Shown here piece after piece: positions 1 through 6,271 of a DNA stretch of 12,234 bases. The DNA comes from CAKOSP01 sp964369845 (lineage in GTDB: Bacteria; Bacillota_I; Bacilli_A; RF39; UBA660). How positions within the stretch are numbered: the first letter of the stretch is position 1; the number at the start of each line of letters is the position of its first letter. The stretch covers positions 1 to 12,234 of the forward strand of contig CAYJFJ010000027.1 of NCBI GenBank assembly GCA_964369845.1. Direction: 5' to 3'. The notes below the pieces were generated by a model, which searched no databases, was not told the origin of the DNA, and was given only the letters and a program-made list of their open reading frames with translations. A program made the translations under genes and the position numbers.

Positions 1-25
1 CTCAAAATTGACTTATTTTTTACTT

Positions 26-40
26 AGTTTTCAAAGATCA
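26..40 (-). promoter_or_regulatory. boxA-like antitermination site in rRNA leader
   Basis: The minus strand reads TGATCTTTGAAAACT. This closely resembles the boxA element (CTTTGAAAACT core in Bacilli, CTTTAACAA in E. coli) in rRNA leaders and 16S-23S spacers, where NusB and NusE (ribosomal protein S10) bind to make transcription termination-resistant. It lies about 25-40 nt downstream of the predicted start, as expected for a leader. Confidence 0.72.
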
Positions 41-43
41 TTT

Positions 44-66
44 TGCACCGCTTTTTCGTTGGTGCA
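44..66 (-). promoter_or_regulatory. 5' leader hairpin of the putative rRNA transcript
   Basis: TGCACC (44-49) and GGTGCA (61-66) form a 6-bp stem with an 11-nt A-rich loop on the minus-strand transcript. The predicted transcription start near base 65 puts this hairpin at or next to the 5' end of the RNA. No U-tract follows, so it is not an intrinsic terminator. A leader-folding or processing element is plausible but not shown. Confidence 0.5.
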
Positions 67-71
67 TAAGT

Positions 72-140
72 AATATACCATTTATATTTTACTGTGTCAA
101 CAAAAATTGTCGATTTTTTTTATTTTTTTTGTTTTTTTGT
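72..140 (-). promoter_or_regulatory. Strong promoter with upstream A-tracts, probable rRNA operon promoter
   Basis: On the minus strand a perfect -35 TTGACA (95-100) is followed, after exactly 17 bp, by a -10 TATATT (72-77), giving a predicted start near base 65. Directly upstream are three A-tracts on the minus strand (bases 114-121, 123-130 and 132-138), placed like an UP element for the RNA polymerase alpha subunit. It is the best -35/spacer combination in the window. Together with the boxA-like site downstream it points to an rRNA operon lying left of the window and read leftward. The 16S gene itself is not in view, so the rRNA assignment is inference. Confidence 0.75.
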
Positions 141-164
141 AAAATTTGAATTTTTCCTAACTAA

Positions 165-701
165 TTACAGCGTTTTTTTTTGTTTTTTTATTTCGATAAA
201 CTTTCTTTTGTACTCTTCTATATCTTCTTTTTTAAATGGAAATTTATTATTTTTTTTCATTTCTACTAACTTTTCCAATTCGAATTTTACTATTTCATCT
301 AATTCTAGACTATAATTCATTTTTCTTTTATGATATTGATATTCGTTTTTGTCTAAAATTTTATATTCTCCATCTGGAAAAACTCTTAAATCTAAATCAT
401 AATCTATATATTTTATTATATTGCCATCTATTAAATAAGGTGATGCTATATTACAGTAATAAAAAATCCCATATTTTTTAAATTGACAAATTATATTAAA
501 CCAATTTTTTTTAAAGAAAAATAATAGTGCTGTTTCATTAGTTTTATATGATCTTCCATCTCCTTCCGTAATAATAGTTTCTTTATTTGCACAAACAATC
601 ATTTCATTTGTAATTTCTAATATTGTAGCTTCTTCACTTACACTATGCAAACTCCCGTCGTGCTTGTATGCTTGTACTTTAATTTTGCTTCCTATTTTCA
701 T
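165..701 (-). CDS. DUF402 family protein, Ntdp-like nucleoside tri-/diphosphatase
   Basis: A soluble protein of 178 residues, close to the usual length of Firmicutes DUF402 proteins such as YgaC or S. aureus Ntdp, which hydrolyse nucleoside tri- and diphosphates with a divalent metal. Visible family signatures are the N-terminal KIGSKIKVQAYKHDG, TEGDGR, a WFNIIC core, and YYCNIASP followed by the acidic KYIDYDLDL stretch that supplies likely metal-binding aspartates. The longest frame opens at 716, but that ATG has no SD. The ATG at 701 has AGGAAA 6 nt upstream and fits the family N-terminus, so I chose it. The usual Arg-x-Trp after the first His is replaced here (LHSVSEE). No convincing terminator separates it from the rRNA promoter downstream. 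Family assignment is firm; the substrate is inferred. Confidence 0.86.
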   Translation of the reverse strand: MKIGSKIKVQAYKHDGSLHSVSEEATILEITNEMIVCANKETIITEGDGRSYKTNETALLFFFKKNWFNIICQFKKYGIFYYCNIASPYLIDGNIIKYIDYDLDLRVFPDGEYKILDKNEYQYHKRKMNYSLELDEIVKFELEKLVEMKKNNKFPFKKEDIEEYKRKFIEIKKQKKTL

Positions 702-722
702 ATCGTTTCCTATCATATTTTA

Positions 723-728
723 ATTATA
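723..728 (-). promoter_or_regulatory. Possible -10 element for the DUF402 gene
   Basis: A perfect TATAAT on the minus strand lies 21 nt upstream of the chosen ATG at 701. The expected start would be near 716, giving a leader of about 15 nt that contains the AGGAAA SD. The -35 position at 17 bp spacing is only a T-run, so the promoter is tentative. Confidence 0.38.
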
Positions 729-742
729 CTATAAGTGAACAT

Positions 743-767
743 AAAAAAAAATCAAATTAATGATTTT
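743..767 (-). terminator. Intrinsic terminator of the S41 protease gene
   Basis: On the minus strand AAAATCA (761-767) pairs with TGATTTT (748-754) across a 6-nt loop, followed by an unbroken T-run to 743. The stem has one G-C pair, so it is weak, but position and T-tract fit. The stem begins inside the TAA stop codon of the protease gene (766-768). Confidence 0.5.
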
Positions 768-1995
768 ATTTTAATAATTCTATTGCTTTGTTTAATTGGC
801 TATCTATTACATCTATTACATTCAGTTCTTCATCTGTTATATATTCTAGTTCCACTACATAAGTTGGCGTTATTCCAACCTCATCTATACATATTCCGTT
901 TGGTGTATACCACTTAGCTGATGTATACTTTGCTGTGTTTCCATCTGATGTAACTAGTGTTTGTTGAACTTTACCTTTTCCATAAGTTTGAGTCCCAACA
1001 GTTATTGCTCCATAACTGTCCATTAATGCTGCTGCCAATATTTCTGAAGCTGATGCACTTGACTCATTTACTAAAATTACTACAGAATAATCTTTACTCT
1101 CTTTTGTTTCATCTATCACTTTATTTAAACCATCGTTATCTTCTAAACTGTAAATTGTTTTTCCCTCTTCAAGAAAAATCGAAGCCATATCAAATGTTTC
1201 AGTTAAATATCCTCCTGAGTTGTACCTCAAATCTATAATTAACGAATCCATTCCGTCACTTTCTAATGACTCCAGCGCTTTTGCAAAATACTTATCTACA
1301 TCTTTAGAAAATGAATCTACAGCTATATAACCAATATCTGTTTCTTCTATCATTTTATATACTACTGAATTATTCAATGTTGTCTTTTCTATTTGAAAGT
1401 TCAATTTTTCACCTAGTCTATCTATTTCTATATATACAGAATTTTCTGCATTTCCTATTATTACCGCTATATAGTCCGTATTATCCAATGATATTTCATT
1501 GTTATTAACTTTAGTGATGATATCTCCTGATTTAAGACCTGCTTTTTCTGCCGGAGAACCTTCTAACACACTTACTATATTATTAGCTTCTATAGTGATT
1601 CCTATTCCTTCATATGAACCATCTAATTGATCTTCTAAAAGTTTTGTCTCGTCATCTGATAAAAATGTAGTATATTCATCTCCCAAATAATCTAACATTG
1701 CTGCTGTTGCCGCTTCTAAAAGACCTTCTTTATCATCACCTGAGTAGTTTTCCATTGCTTCTTTTGCTACATTTAACATTCCTACTTCATCTACCTCACC
1801 GTAGTACTTTGAAGTTATAGTTGAATATATATTTAAAAATTCAGATAAATTTTCATCGTTCATCACTTCTGTGTAAGTCATTCCACTTGTACCTTTATAG
1901 TTGTTGTTTAAAATAACTCCCGTTGTACATGCTGAAATTAATGATGTTATTATCACAATCACTATTACCGTTACGAGATTAAATCCCTTTTTCAT
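766..1995 (-). CDS. S41 family C-terminal processing protease (Ctp/CtpB-like) with PDZ domain
   Basis: A membrane-anchored serine protease of 409 residues acting outside the membrane, cutting near the C-termini of target proteins. The N-terminus has a hydrophobic segment (about 6-22) ending in ISAC at Cys23, so it may be a signal anchor or a lipoprotein signal. A PDZ domain spans about 125-205 (GSYEGIGITIE, SPAEKAGLKSGD). The S41 core spans about 210-385, with IIDLRYNSGG, NESSASASE and TYGKGKVQQ. By motif spacing the Ser-Lys-Gln catalytic set is Ser315, Lys340 and Gln344, all present. The start has a GGTGA SD 4 nt upstream. It lacks the C-terminal peptidoglycan-binding domain of some relatives. 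Only 45 nt, mostly a terminator, separate it from the upstream gene, so it has no obvious promoter of its own. In Bacillus such proteases act in sporulation signalling; the target here is unknown. Confidence 0.93.
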   Translation of the reverse strand: MKKGFNLVTVIVIVIITSLISACTTGVILNNNYKGTSGMTYTEVMNDENLSEFLNIYSTITSKYYGEVDEVGMLNVAKEAMENYSGDDKEGLLEAATAAMLDYLGDEYTTFLSDDETKLLEDQLDGSYEGIGITIEANNIVSVLEGSPAEKAGLKSGDIITKVNNNEISLDNTDYIAVIIGNAENSVYIEIDRLGEKLNFQIEKTTLNNSVVYKMIEETDIGYIAVDSFSKDVDKYFAKALESLESDGMDSLIIDLRYNSGGYLTETFDMASIFLEEGKTIYSLEDNDGLNKVIDETKESKDYSVVILVNESSASASEILAAALMDSYGAITVGTQTYGKGKVQQTLVTSDGNTAKYTSAKWYTPNGICIDEVGITPTYVVELEYITDEELNVIDVIDSQLNKAIELLK

Positions 1996-2026
1996 TTTAT
2001 CACCATCTCTATTTTAACATTATCAT

Positions 2027-2051
2027 AAAAAAAAAGGAAGTTAATTCCCTT
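2027..2051 (-). terminator. Intrinsic terminator overlapping the stop of the thioredoxin-like gene
   Basis: On the minus strand AAGGGAA (2045-2051) pairs with TTCCTTT (2033-2039), including one G-U pair, across a TTAAC loop, with the T-run continuing to 2027. The TAA stop codon (2041-2043) lies inside the loop. The S41 protease gene begins 31 nt after the T-run, so it probably depends on read-through here. Confidence 0.65.
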
Positions 2052-2595
2052 CGCTTTCATTTAAAATATTTTCAATATCTTCTAAAGTACTATAATATTC
2101 TTCCATTTTACCTTCTTCTACTTTAATTAAAGTTAATTCACCTAATGTTAATTCACTTATATTTGCAGGATTAGTATTCTCTTCTTCATTTTCAAGTAAT
2201 AAATAATCTTTATTAAAATTGTCATCTGTATTTAAATAATATACACTTAATGAATCTTCTGATGCCATATATACATTTACCAAATTAGCATAATATGGTG
2301 CTTTTGTAGAATCACTACTATATGATAATACATAATACTCTTCTTCTGATTTAGAAAGCATTGTACCTACAGTAACCATATCATAAACTACACTTCCTGT
2401 TTGTGAATCAGAATAAGGTAATCTAACATCACCATCATTTATTACATATTTCGTAAAAAAGAAAATTGCAATAACTATTACTACAATTGTAATAAGTATA
2501 ATTATGAAATTCCTAATTTCAGCTTGTTCATCAGTCATTATATTTTTTTCTTTTTTTATTTTATTTTGTTTTATTTTAGAATTTTTATTTGACAT
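2041..2595 (-). CDS. Membrane-anchored protein with thioredoxin-fold-like domain, no CXXC
   Basis: A 184-residue protein with a lysine-rich cytoplasmic tail (1-28), one transmembrane helix (about 29-48) and an extracytoplasmic domain. The domain pattern (EEYYVLSYSSD, then SVYYLNTDDNFNK, then a LGELTLIKVEEGK strand and a C-terminal helix) resembles a thioredoxin fold: strand, helix, strand, then a strand after the usual cis-proline position. There is no cysteine in the protein, so it cannot act as a disulfide oxidoreductase. The fold reading is my inference from the pattern. The longest frame opens at 2607, but that ATG is part of the SD itself (ATGGAGGTTAAAATG), so the real start is 2595 with GGAGG 5 nt upstream. 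It has its own near-consensus promoter. Function unknown. Confidence 0.8.
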   Translation of the reverse strand: MSNKNSKIKQNKIKKEKNIMTDEQAEIRNFIIILITIVVIVIAIFFFTKYVINDGDVRLPYSDSQTGSVVYDMVTVGTMLSKSEEEYYVLSYSSDSTKAPYYANLVNVYMASEDSLSVYYLNTDDNFNKDYLLLENEEENTNPANISELTLGELTLIKVEEGKMEEYYSTLEDIENILNESEGN

Positions 2596-2613
2596 TTTAA
2601 CCTCCATAGATTA

Positions 2614-2642
2614 ATTATAATTCATTTTCTTTTTGAAATCAA
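2614..2642 (-). promoter_or_regulatory. Sigma-A-type promoter of the thioredoxin-like gene
   Basis: On the minus strand TTGATT (2637-2642), a 17-bp spacer and TATAAT (2614-2619). The predicted start near 2607 gives a 12-nt leader containing the GGAGG SD, which supports the ATG at 2595. The -35 box touches the T-run of the preceding terminator. Confidence 0.75.
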
Positions 2643-2664
2643 TTAAAAAAGCCAGCATTTGGCT
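2641..2664 (-). terminator. Intrinsic terminator of the YdcC-like gene
   Basis: On the minus strand AGCCA (2660-2664) pairs with TGGCT (2650-2654) across a 5-nt AATGC loop, followed by a T-run. The stem has three G-C pairs, good for this genome. It overlaps the TAG stop codon at 2663-2665. Confidence 0.72.
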
Positions 2665-3709
2665 ATTTTACTGATGAAACTGTCATTCCAGGTGACATCG
2701 ATTCTGCAATTGATACCATTTCTTCATTAGTTAAGTCATTACTTAATAAGTAATAATCTACTTTATTTTTTGTAAAGTATATTGAATTTGTACTCATTGC
2801 TCCTATTGTATCTGTTAACATGGTCGGATTTCCATTTATAGGTATTATTTCAAATTCGGAGCTTGTTGATGCATTTTCCTGTACCAATATAAAATTTTTA
2901 TCTCCACTAAACGTTAATATAACTCTATTTGAATTATCTGTCGTAATTTCCTCTGTAGATGTTAATGATGTATTTTCTGGTATATAAAGTGGATATGCTA
3001 TATCTTCTAATGATGAAGTCGGTTCATTTTGCGTTGTACATTCATTAATACAATTTTCGTCTTCTTCGCACTTTTCTTCACATGTTGTTTGATCTATATA
3101 ATTTTCTATGCTAAAAGTTTCTTCTTTTAAATCAGGTTTGTAATCTACTTTAGTGAAATCCACTTTTATACTAATGTTATCGTTTTTATCATATACTTCC
3201 ACTTTTTCTGGCACCATATTTTTATCAAAATATATTTTTTGATAAACTAAATTACTATTATTTGGATAATTTACTTTTGCTTTTACAGTATACCCTTCTT
3301 CAGATTCACTAAATTCTTTTTCATCATCACTCGTTATATCATTTACTAGTGATGCTAGTAAATACGCTTGAGATGAATTTTCTGGCCACACACTGTCAAA
3401 TTTAAAACTTTTATTTAAACTTGGAGTTATGATGTATACTCCTTCTTCATTTCTTAATATTATTTGTTCATGGTTATTAGTTTCGTTAATTAACACTACT
3501 TTATAATAGTCATCTTTTAAATAACTACTTTCTAGTGTATAGTTAAATTCATCATCACCATTATAAATTACCATTTTACCATTTAATAAATATGAATCTG
3601 TCGAACTAACTTTATCCTCGAATTTTTTTATTAGTTCTGTTTCAGTATCACTACTACAACCTGTAACTAAAATTAATAAACTCAAACAAGTTATAAATAT
3701 TTTTCTCAT
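2663..3709 (-). CDS. ydcC: YdcC-like lipoprotein with LolA-like domain and a C-terminal DUF4367-like domain
   Basis: A 348-residue predicted lipoprotein. The signal peptide ends in a clear lipobox, VTGC, with Cys18 as the lipidated residue. Residues about 22-205 fit the LolA-like domain of Bacillus YdcC, an outer-membrane-carrier-like sporulation protein; the distinctive match is around 82-122 (ILRNEEGVYIITPSLNKSF and WPENSSQAYLLASL). Residues about 236-342 resemble the DUF4367-type domain often found after it (IPLIN-like core, YYLLSNDLTNEEMVSIAESM). Between them, residues 210-224 hold four cysteines spaced C-x3-C-x5-C-x3-C, an insert I do not associate with the family. The start has a GAGGT SD 5 nt upstream. 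It sits alone, with a terminator behind it. The role in sporulation is inferred from the family; nothing here shows that this organism sporulates. Confidence 0.82.
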   Translation of the reverse strand: MRKIFITCLSLLILVTGCSSDTETELIKKFEDKVSSTDSYLLNGKMVIYNGDDEFNYTLESSYLKDDYYKVVLINETNNHEQIILRNEEGVYIITPSLNKSFKFDSVWPENSSQAYLLASLVNDITSDDEKEFSESEEGYTVKAKVNYPNNSNLVYQKIYFDKNMVPEKVEVYDKNDNISIKVDFTKVDYKPDLKEETFSIENYIDQTTCEEKCEEDENCINECTTQNEPTSSLEDIAYPLYIPENTSLTSTEEITTDNSNRVILTFSGDKNFILVQENASTSSEFEIIPINGNPTMLTDTIGAMSTNSIYFTKNKVDYYLLSNDLTNEEMVSIAESMSPGMTVSSVK

Positions 3710-3813
3710 TTTACCTCATTCCTTTATATAATATATTTTTCAAAAACTGAAATTATTCTTTAATTTGAATAAAACAACAAATTTTGTTAACAATATACTT
3801 GAAGGATGGTTTT

Positions 3814-4011
3814 ATGATAATAATTCAAAAAATAACTTTAGTGTTTACTATTATAGGAGCACTAAACTGGGGATTAATTGGTTTTTTTGATTTTAATTTA
3901 GTCGAAACTGTATTTGGATCTATTGAAATGCTTCCTAGCATTATATATGGTATCGTTGGTATATGCGGACTTATTAACATCGGAATTTTATTTCAAACTT
4001 TTGAAGAATAA
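3814..4011 (+). CDS. DUF378 (YuzA-like) small membrane protein
   Basis: A 65-residue protein with two transmembrane helices (about 4-24 and 38-59). The DUF378 hallmark ALNWGLIGFFDFNLVETVFG is present, and the length is normal for the family, whose function is unknown. The open frame extends upstream to a TTG at 3784, but the ATG at 3814 has AAGGA 7 nt upstream and gives the standard N-terminus, so I chose it. It is one of two plus-strand genes, divergent from the YdcC-like gene and convergent with cdaR. No good promoter could be placed upstream. Confidence 0.88.
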   Translation: MIIIQKITLVFTIIGALNWGLIGFFDFNLVETVFGSIEMLPSIIYGIVGICGLINIGILFQTFEE

Positions 4012-4042
4012 AAAAAATTGTTAGTTTTCTAACAATTTTTTT
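4011..4042. terminator. Bidirectional terminator between DUF378 gene and cdaR
   Basis: A perfect 14-bp stem: 4011-4024 (A7 then TTGTTAG) pairs with 4029-4042 (CTAACAA then T7), with a TTTT loop. A T-run follows the stem on both strands. It reaches from the last base of the DUF378 TAA (4009-4011) into the cdaR TAA (4041-4043), so one hairpin serves both convergent genes. Confidence 0.88.
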
Positions 4043-5387
4043 AACTTATTCTTACTTGTACTGTACTCGAAACTACATATGTAACCATTGGATTGTTGTT
4101 TTCTATTTTAACTTCCACTTCATGGTCACCTTTATCTAGTCCTGTTAAATCCACATACGCTACTATATCTTCAACATTAATTGAGTTTATAACACTAGCT
4201 ACACCTTTAACTTGAACATTTATAGAATCTATTGATATTAAGTTTGCACTTAAGTCAGCAGATAAACCTCTTGGAGTTATCTTGTCTCCTATATCCACAG
4301 TTTTTTGTTCTTCGTCTCCGAATGTAACTGAAATTTTAACAGTATCTTGTGACATATATCTTACACCTGATGGTTTTTTCAGTGACACATTATAATTTTT
4401 AACGCTATCTTTTCCCAGTCCATCAATATCTATAGTTACTGGAACATCTATTATACTATCTAAATCTTCTTTTTCTCCATAAACATCTAATGAATACGAA
4501 TCTTTACCATCTATTTGTATAGCAGCTATTGCTTTTCCTGCTATTAAAGTTCCACTTGTTTGCACTGATAATGGTAAACTTTTTTTGTAAGAATCTAAAG
4601 TAACAGTGGCATTAACTACATTAGGTACTATTTCAATATTTTCTAAAATTTCACCTTTGTTACTATATGCTACTAAATCAACTTCTTCAAGTGTATATGT
4701 ACCAGCTTCAGTTAATTTACTGTCTGATAAATCTACTAATGCTCTTACTGATGCTATTTCAGATAAACCTTCTTCACTACCTTTAACAACAACTTCTGTT
4801 TTATCTAAAACAACAGTTTTTACAGATAATGTTGGATCTAAACTATCTACATTTAATAAATCGTATGTTAAAGAAGCAGTATCACTAACTTTTTCCTTAA
4901 TTATTACGTTTGAATAACCTGGGTCTAACTTATATGTTAAATTATTAACTGATTTAGTATACTCAAATTCTACTTTATATGGTGAATCACTTGCAGTATA
5001 ATCAGTTAAATCTAATATTACTTCATAATCATTTAACTGTTTTGCTAAGTAAATATCACTTCTTCTACCACTTATAGTAATATCCACTGTTTCAGGCACT
5101 CCCTCAACAACGTAAACTTTATTATTATATTGAACTTTAACTGCTACATTACTTATTACTTCAGCTTGACTTTCAACTAAATTTATTACTTTAAAGTCTA
5201 TAGCTAAGAAACATCCTATAGCTAATACTAATGATAAATACAATAAAAATTTCGGATTATTTAGATATTTATCTATTGAGCCTCTACTTTTGTTTAGATT
5301 TTTTTTGAAAAAATAAATGAATCTACTAATTGGTAAAACTAATAATTTATCAATTACATTATATATTGCTTTAAAAAATTTACGCAT
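4041..5387 (-). CDS. cdaR: CdaR (YbbR domain), regulator of diadenylate cyclase CdaA
   Basis: A 448-residue membrane-anchored protein. One transmembrane helix (about 47-66) is followed by four extracellular YbbR-type repeats (about 82-164, 172-264, 268-356 and 361-448), each with a VxVxG strand and a later D(L/I)(T/S/D) turn, for example VDITISGRRS, VVVKGSEEG, LDVYGEKED and VQVKGVASV. In Firmicutes CdaR binds CdaA in the membrane and modulates c-di-AMP synthesis. The gene overlaps the end of cdaA by 8 nt and has a GGAGAAGGTGA SD inside it, so translation is probably coupled. About 46 residues precede the helix, partly hydrophobic (VIDKLLVLPISRFIYFF), longer than the short tail I expect for B. 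subtilis CdaR. glmM, the usual third gene, does not follow. Confidence 0.92.
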   Translation of the reverse strand: MRKFFKAIYNVIDKLLVLPISRFIYFFKKNLNKSRGSIDKYLNNPKFLLYLSLVLAIGCFLAIDFKVINLVESQAEVISNVAVKVQYNNKVYVVEGVPETVDITISGRRSDIYLAKQLNDYEVILDLTDYTASDSPYKVEFEYTKSVNNLTYKLDPGYSNVIIKEKVSDTASLTYDLLNVDSLDPTLSVKTVVLDKTEVVVKGSEEGLSEIASVRALVDLSDSKLTEAGTYTLEEVDLVAYSNKGEILENIEIVPNVVNATVTLDSYKKSLPLSVQTSGTLIAGKAIAAIQIDGKDSYSLDVYGEKEDLDSIIDVPVTIDIDGLGKDSVKNYNVSLKKPSGVRYMSQDTVKISVTFGDEEQKTVDIGDKITPRGLSADLSANLISIDSINVQVKGVASVINSINVEDIVAYVDLTGLDKGDHEVEVKIENNNPMVTYVVSSTVQVRIS

Positions 5388-6192
5388 TTAATTCACCTTC
5401 TCCTTCGTCATCTGCATCAAAGAACACTTCAGCTTTTGGACTTAAAGCTTCTGTTAAATGCATTCTAAATTCTTCTAAGGATAAATTATAGTTTAACTCA
5501 TTATTTAAAGCTACACTAACTCTTCCTGTTTCTTCAGAAACAATTAATGCTATTGCATCACTTTCTTCAGCAATTCCAAGTGCCGCTCTATGTCTAGTAC
5601 CTAATTTTTTAGATAAATTAGGATTCATACTTGTTCTAAATACTGTTCCTGCACATGTTATCTTATCCCCTTGAATGATAATTCCTCCATCATGTAGTGG
5701 TGAATTTGGGAAGAAAATAGTTTCTAATAAATCTGTTGTTAAATCTGCATAAACTTTTGTTGAAGATTCAATGTATTCTTGTAAAGATACTTCTCTTTCA
5801 ATTACAATTAACGCACCTGTTCTACTTTTAGAAAATCTTTCAACAGTTTTCATAATTTCACTAACTACTTTTTCACGTTCATCAACAGTTAGTATTTTAT
5901 GTCTACCCAACAACTTAGTTCTTCCAACAGATTCTAAAACATTTCTAATTTCTGGTTGGAATATAACAATTAATGCTATTGGTCCCCACTGAACTACATA
6001 TTCAAGTAAAATACCTACTGTATATAAATTTAGGAAGTCACTTAGTAACTTAACTCCTAATAATATAATAATCCCCTTAACTATAAGTGCCATTTTTAAA
6101 TTACTACGAACACTTTTTAATATATAATAAAATGCTATCCATACAAAACATATATCTAATAATCTTGTAAATAGCGATAATATAAATTCCAT
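5380..6192 (-). CDS. cdaA: CdaA diadenylate cyclase (c-di-AMP synthase)
   Basis: A membrane-bound enzyme of 270 residues that joins two ATP into c-di-AMP, the essential second messenger controlling osmolyte and potassium balance and cell-wall homeostasis. Three N-terminal helices (about 11-27, 34-52 and 60-79) precede a DAC domain (about 95-235). The conserved LGTRHRAALG motif (Arg200-His201-Arg202) and VSEETGRVSVA are intact. The usual DGA motif reads DGG (168-170), a small-for-small change that probably keeps activity. The C-terminus is an acidic tail (DADDEGEGE). SD AAGGACGGTG precedes the ATG. It has its own strong promoter and heads the cdaA-cdaR pair. Confidence 0.95.
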   Translation of the reverse strand: MEFILSLFTRLLDICFVWIAFYYILKSVRSNLKMALIVKGIIILLGVKLLSDFLNLYTVGILLEYVVQWGPIALIVIFQPEIRNVLESVGRTKLLGRHKILTVDEREKVVSEIMKTVERFSKSRTGALIVIEREVSLQEYIESSTKVYADLTTDLLETIFFPNSPLHDGGIIIQGDKITCAGTVFRTSMNPNLSKKLGTRHRAALGIAEESDAIALIVSEETGRVSVALNNELNYNLSLEEFRMHLTEALSPKAEVFFDADDEGEGELNA

Positions 6193-6221
6193 TTTACACC
6201 GTCCTTAAATCACGTTATATA

Positions 6222-6250
6222 ATTATATCAAATTTTTTTTAATTTTTCAA
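6222..6250 (-). promoter_or_regulatory. Sigma-A-type promoter of cdaA-cdaR
   Basis: On the minus strand TTGAAA (6245-6250), a 17-bp spacer and TATAAT (6222-6227). The predicted start is near 6215, giving a leader of about 22 nt with the SD of cdaA. It lets cdaA-cdaR be transcribed independently of the rnr operon upstream. Confidence 0.8.
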
Positions 6251-6271
6251 AATAATTATATTTTCGTTTTT

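Noticed and set aside
97..112. Imperfect inverted repeat CGACAA / TTGTTG beside the rRNA -35 box
   Set aside because: Short, contains a G-U pair, no T-run follows on the minus strand; not supported as a terminator or operator.
94..481. Plus-strand open frames of about 73-81 codons rich in Phe, Leu and Tyr
   Set aside because: They are antisense to the DUF402 gene and the A-tracts; composition comes from T-rich DNA, with no SD or family signature.
735..1508. Plus-strand frames of 60-93 codons across the S41 protease region
   Set aside because: Shadows of a firmly identified protease gene on the other strand, with Leu/His-biased content and no SD.
4606..4917. 103-codon plus-strand frame inside cdaR, Ser/Thr-rich
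   Set aside because: Antisense shadow of the YbbR repeats; no SD or recognisable domain.
5771..5992. 73-codon plus-strand frame inside cdaA
   Set aside because: Antisense to the conserved DAC domain; no supporting start signal.
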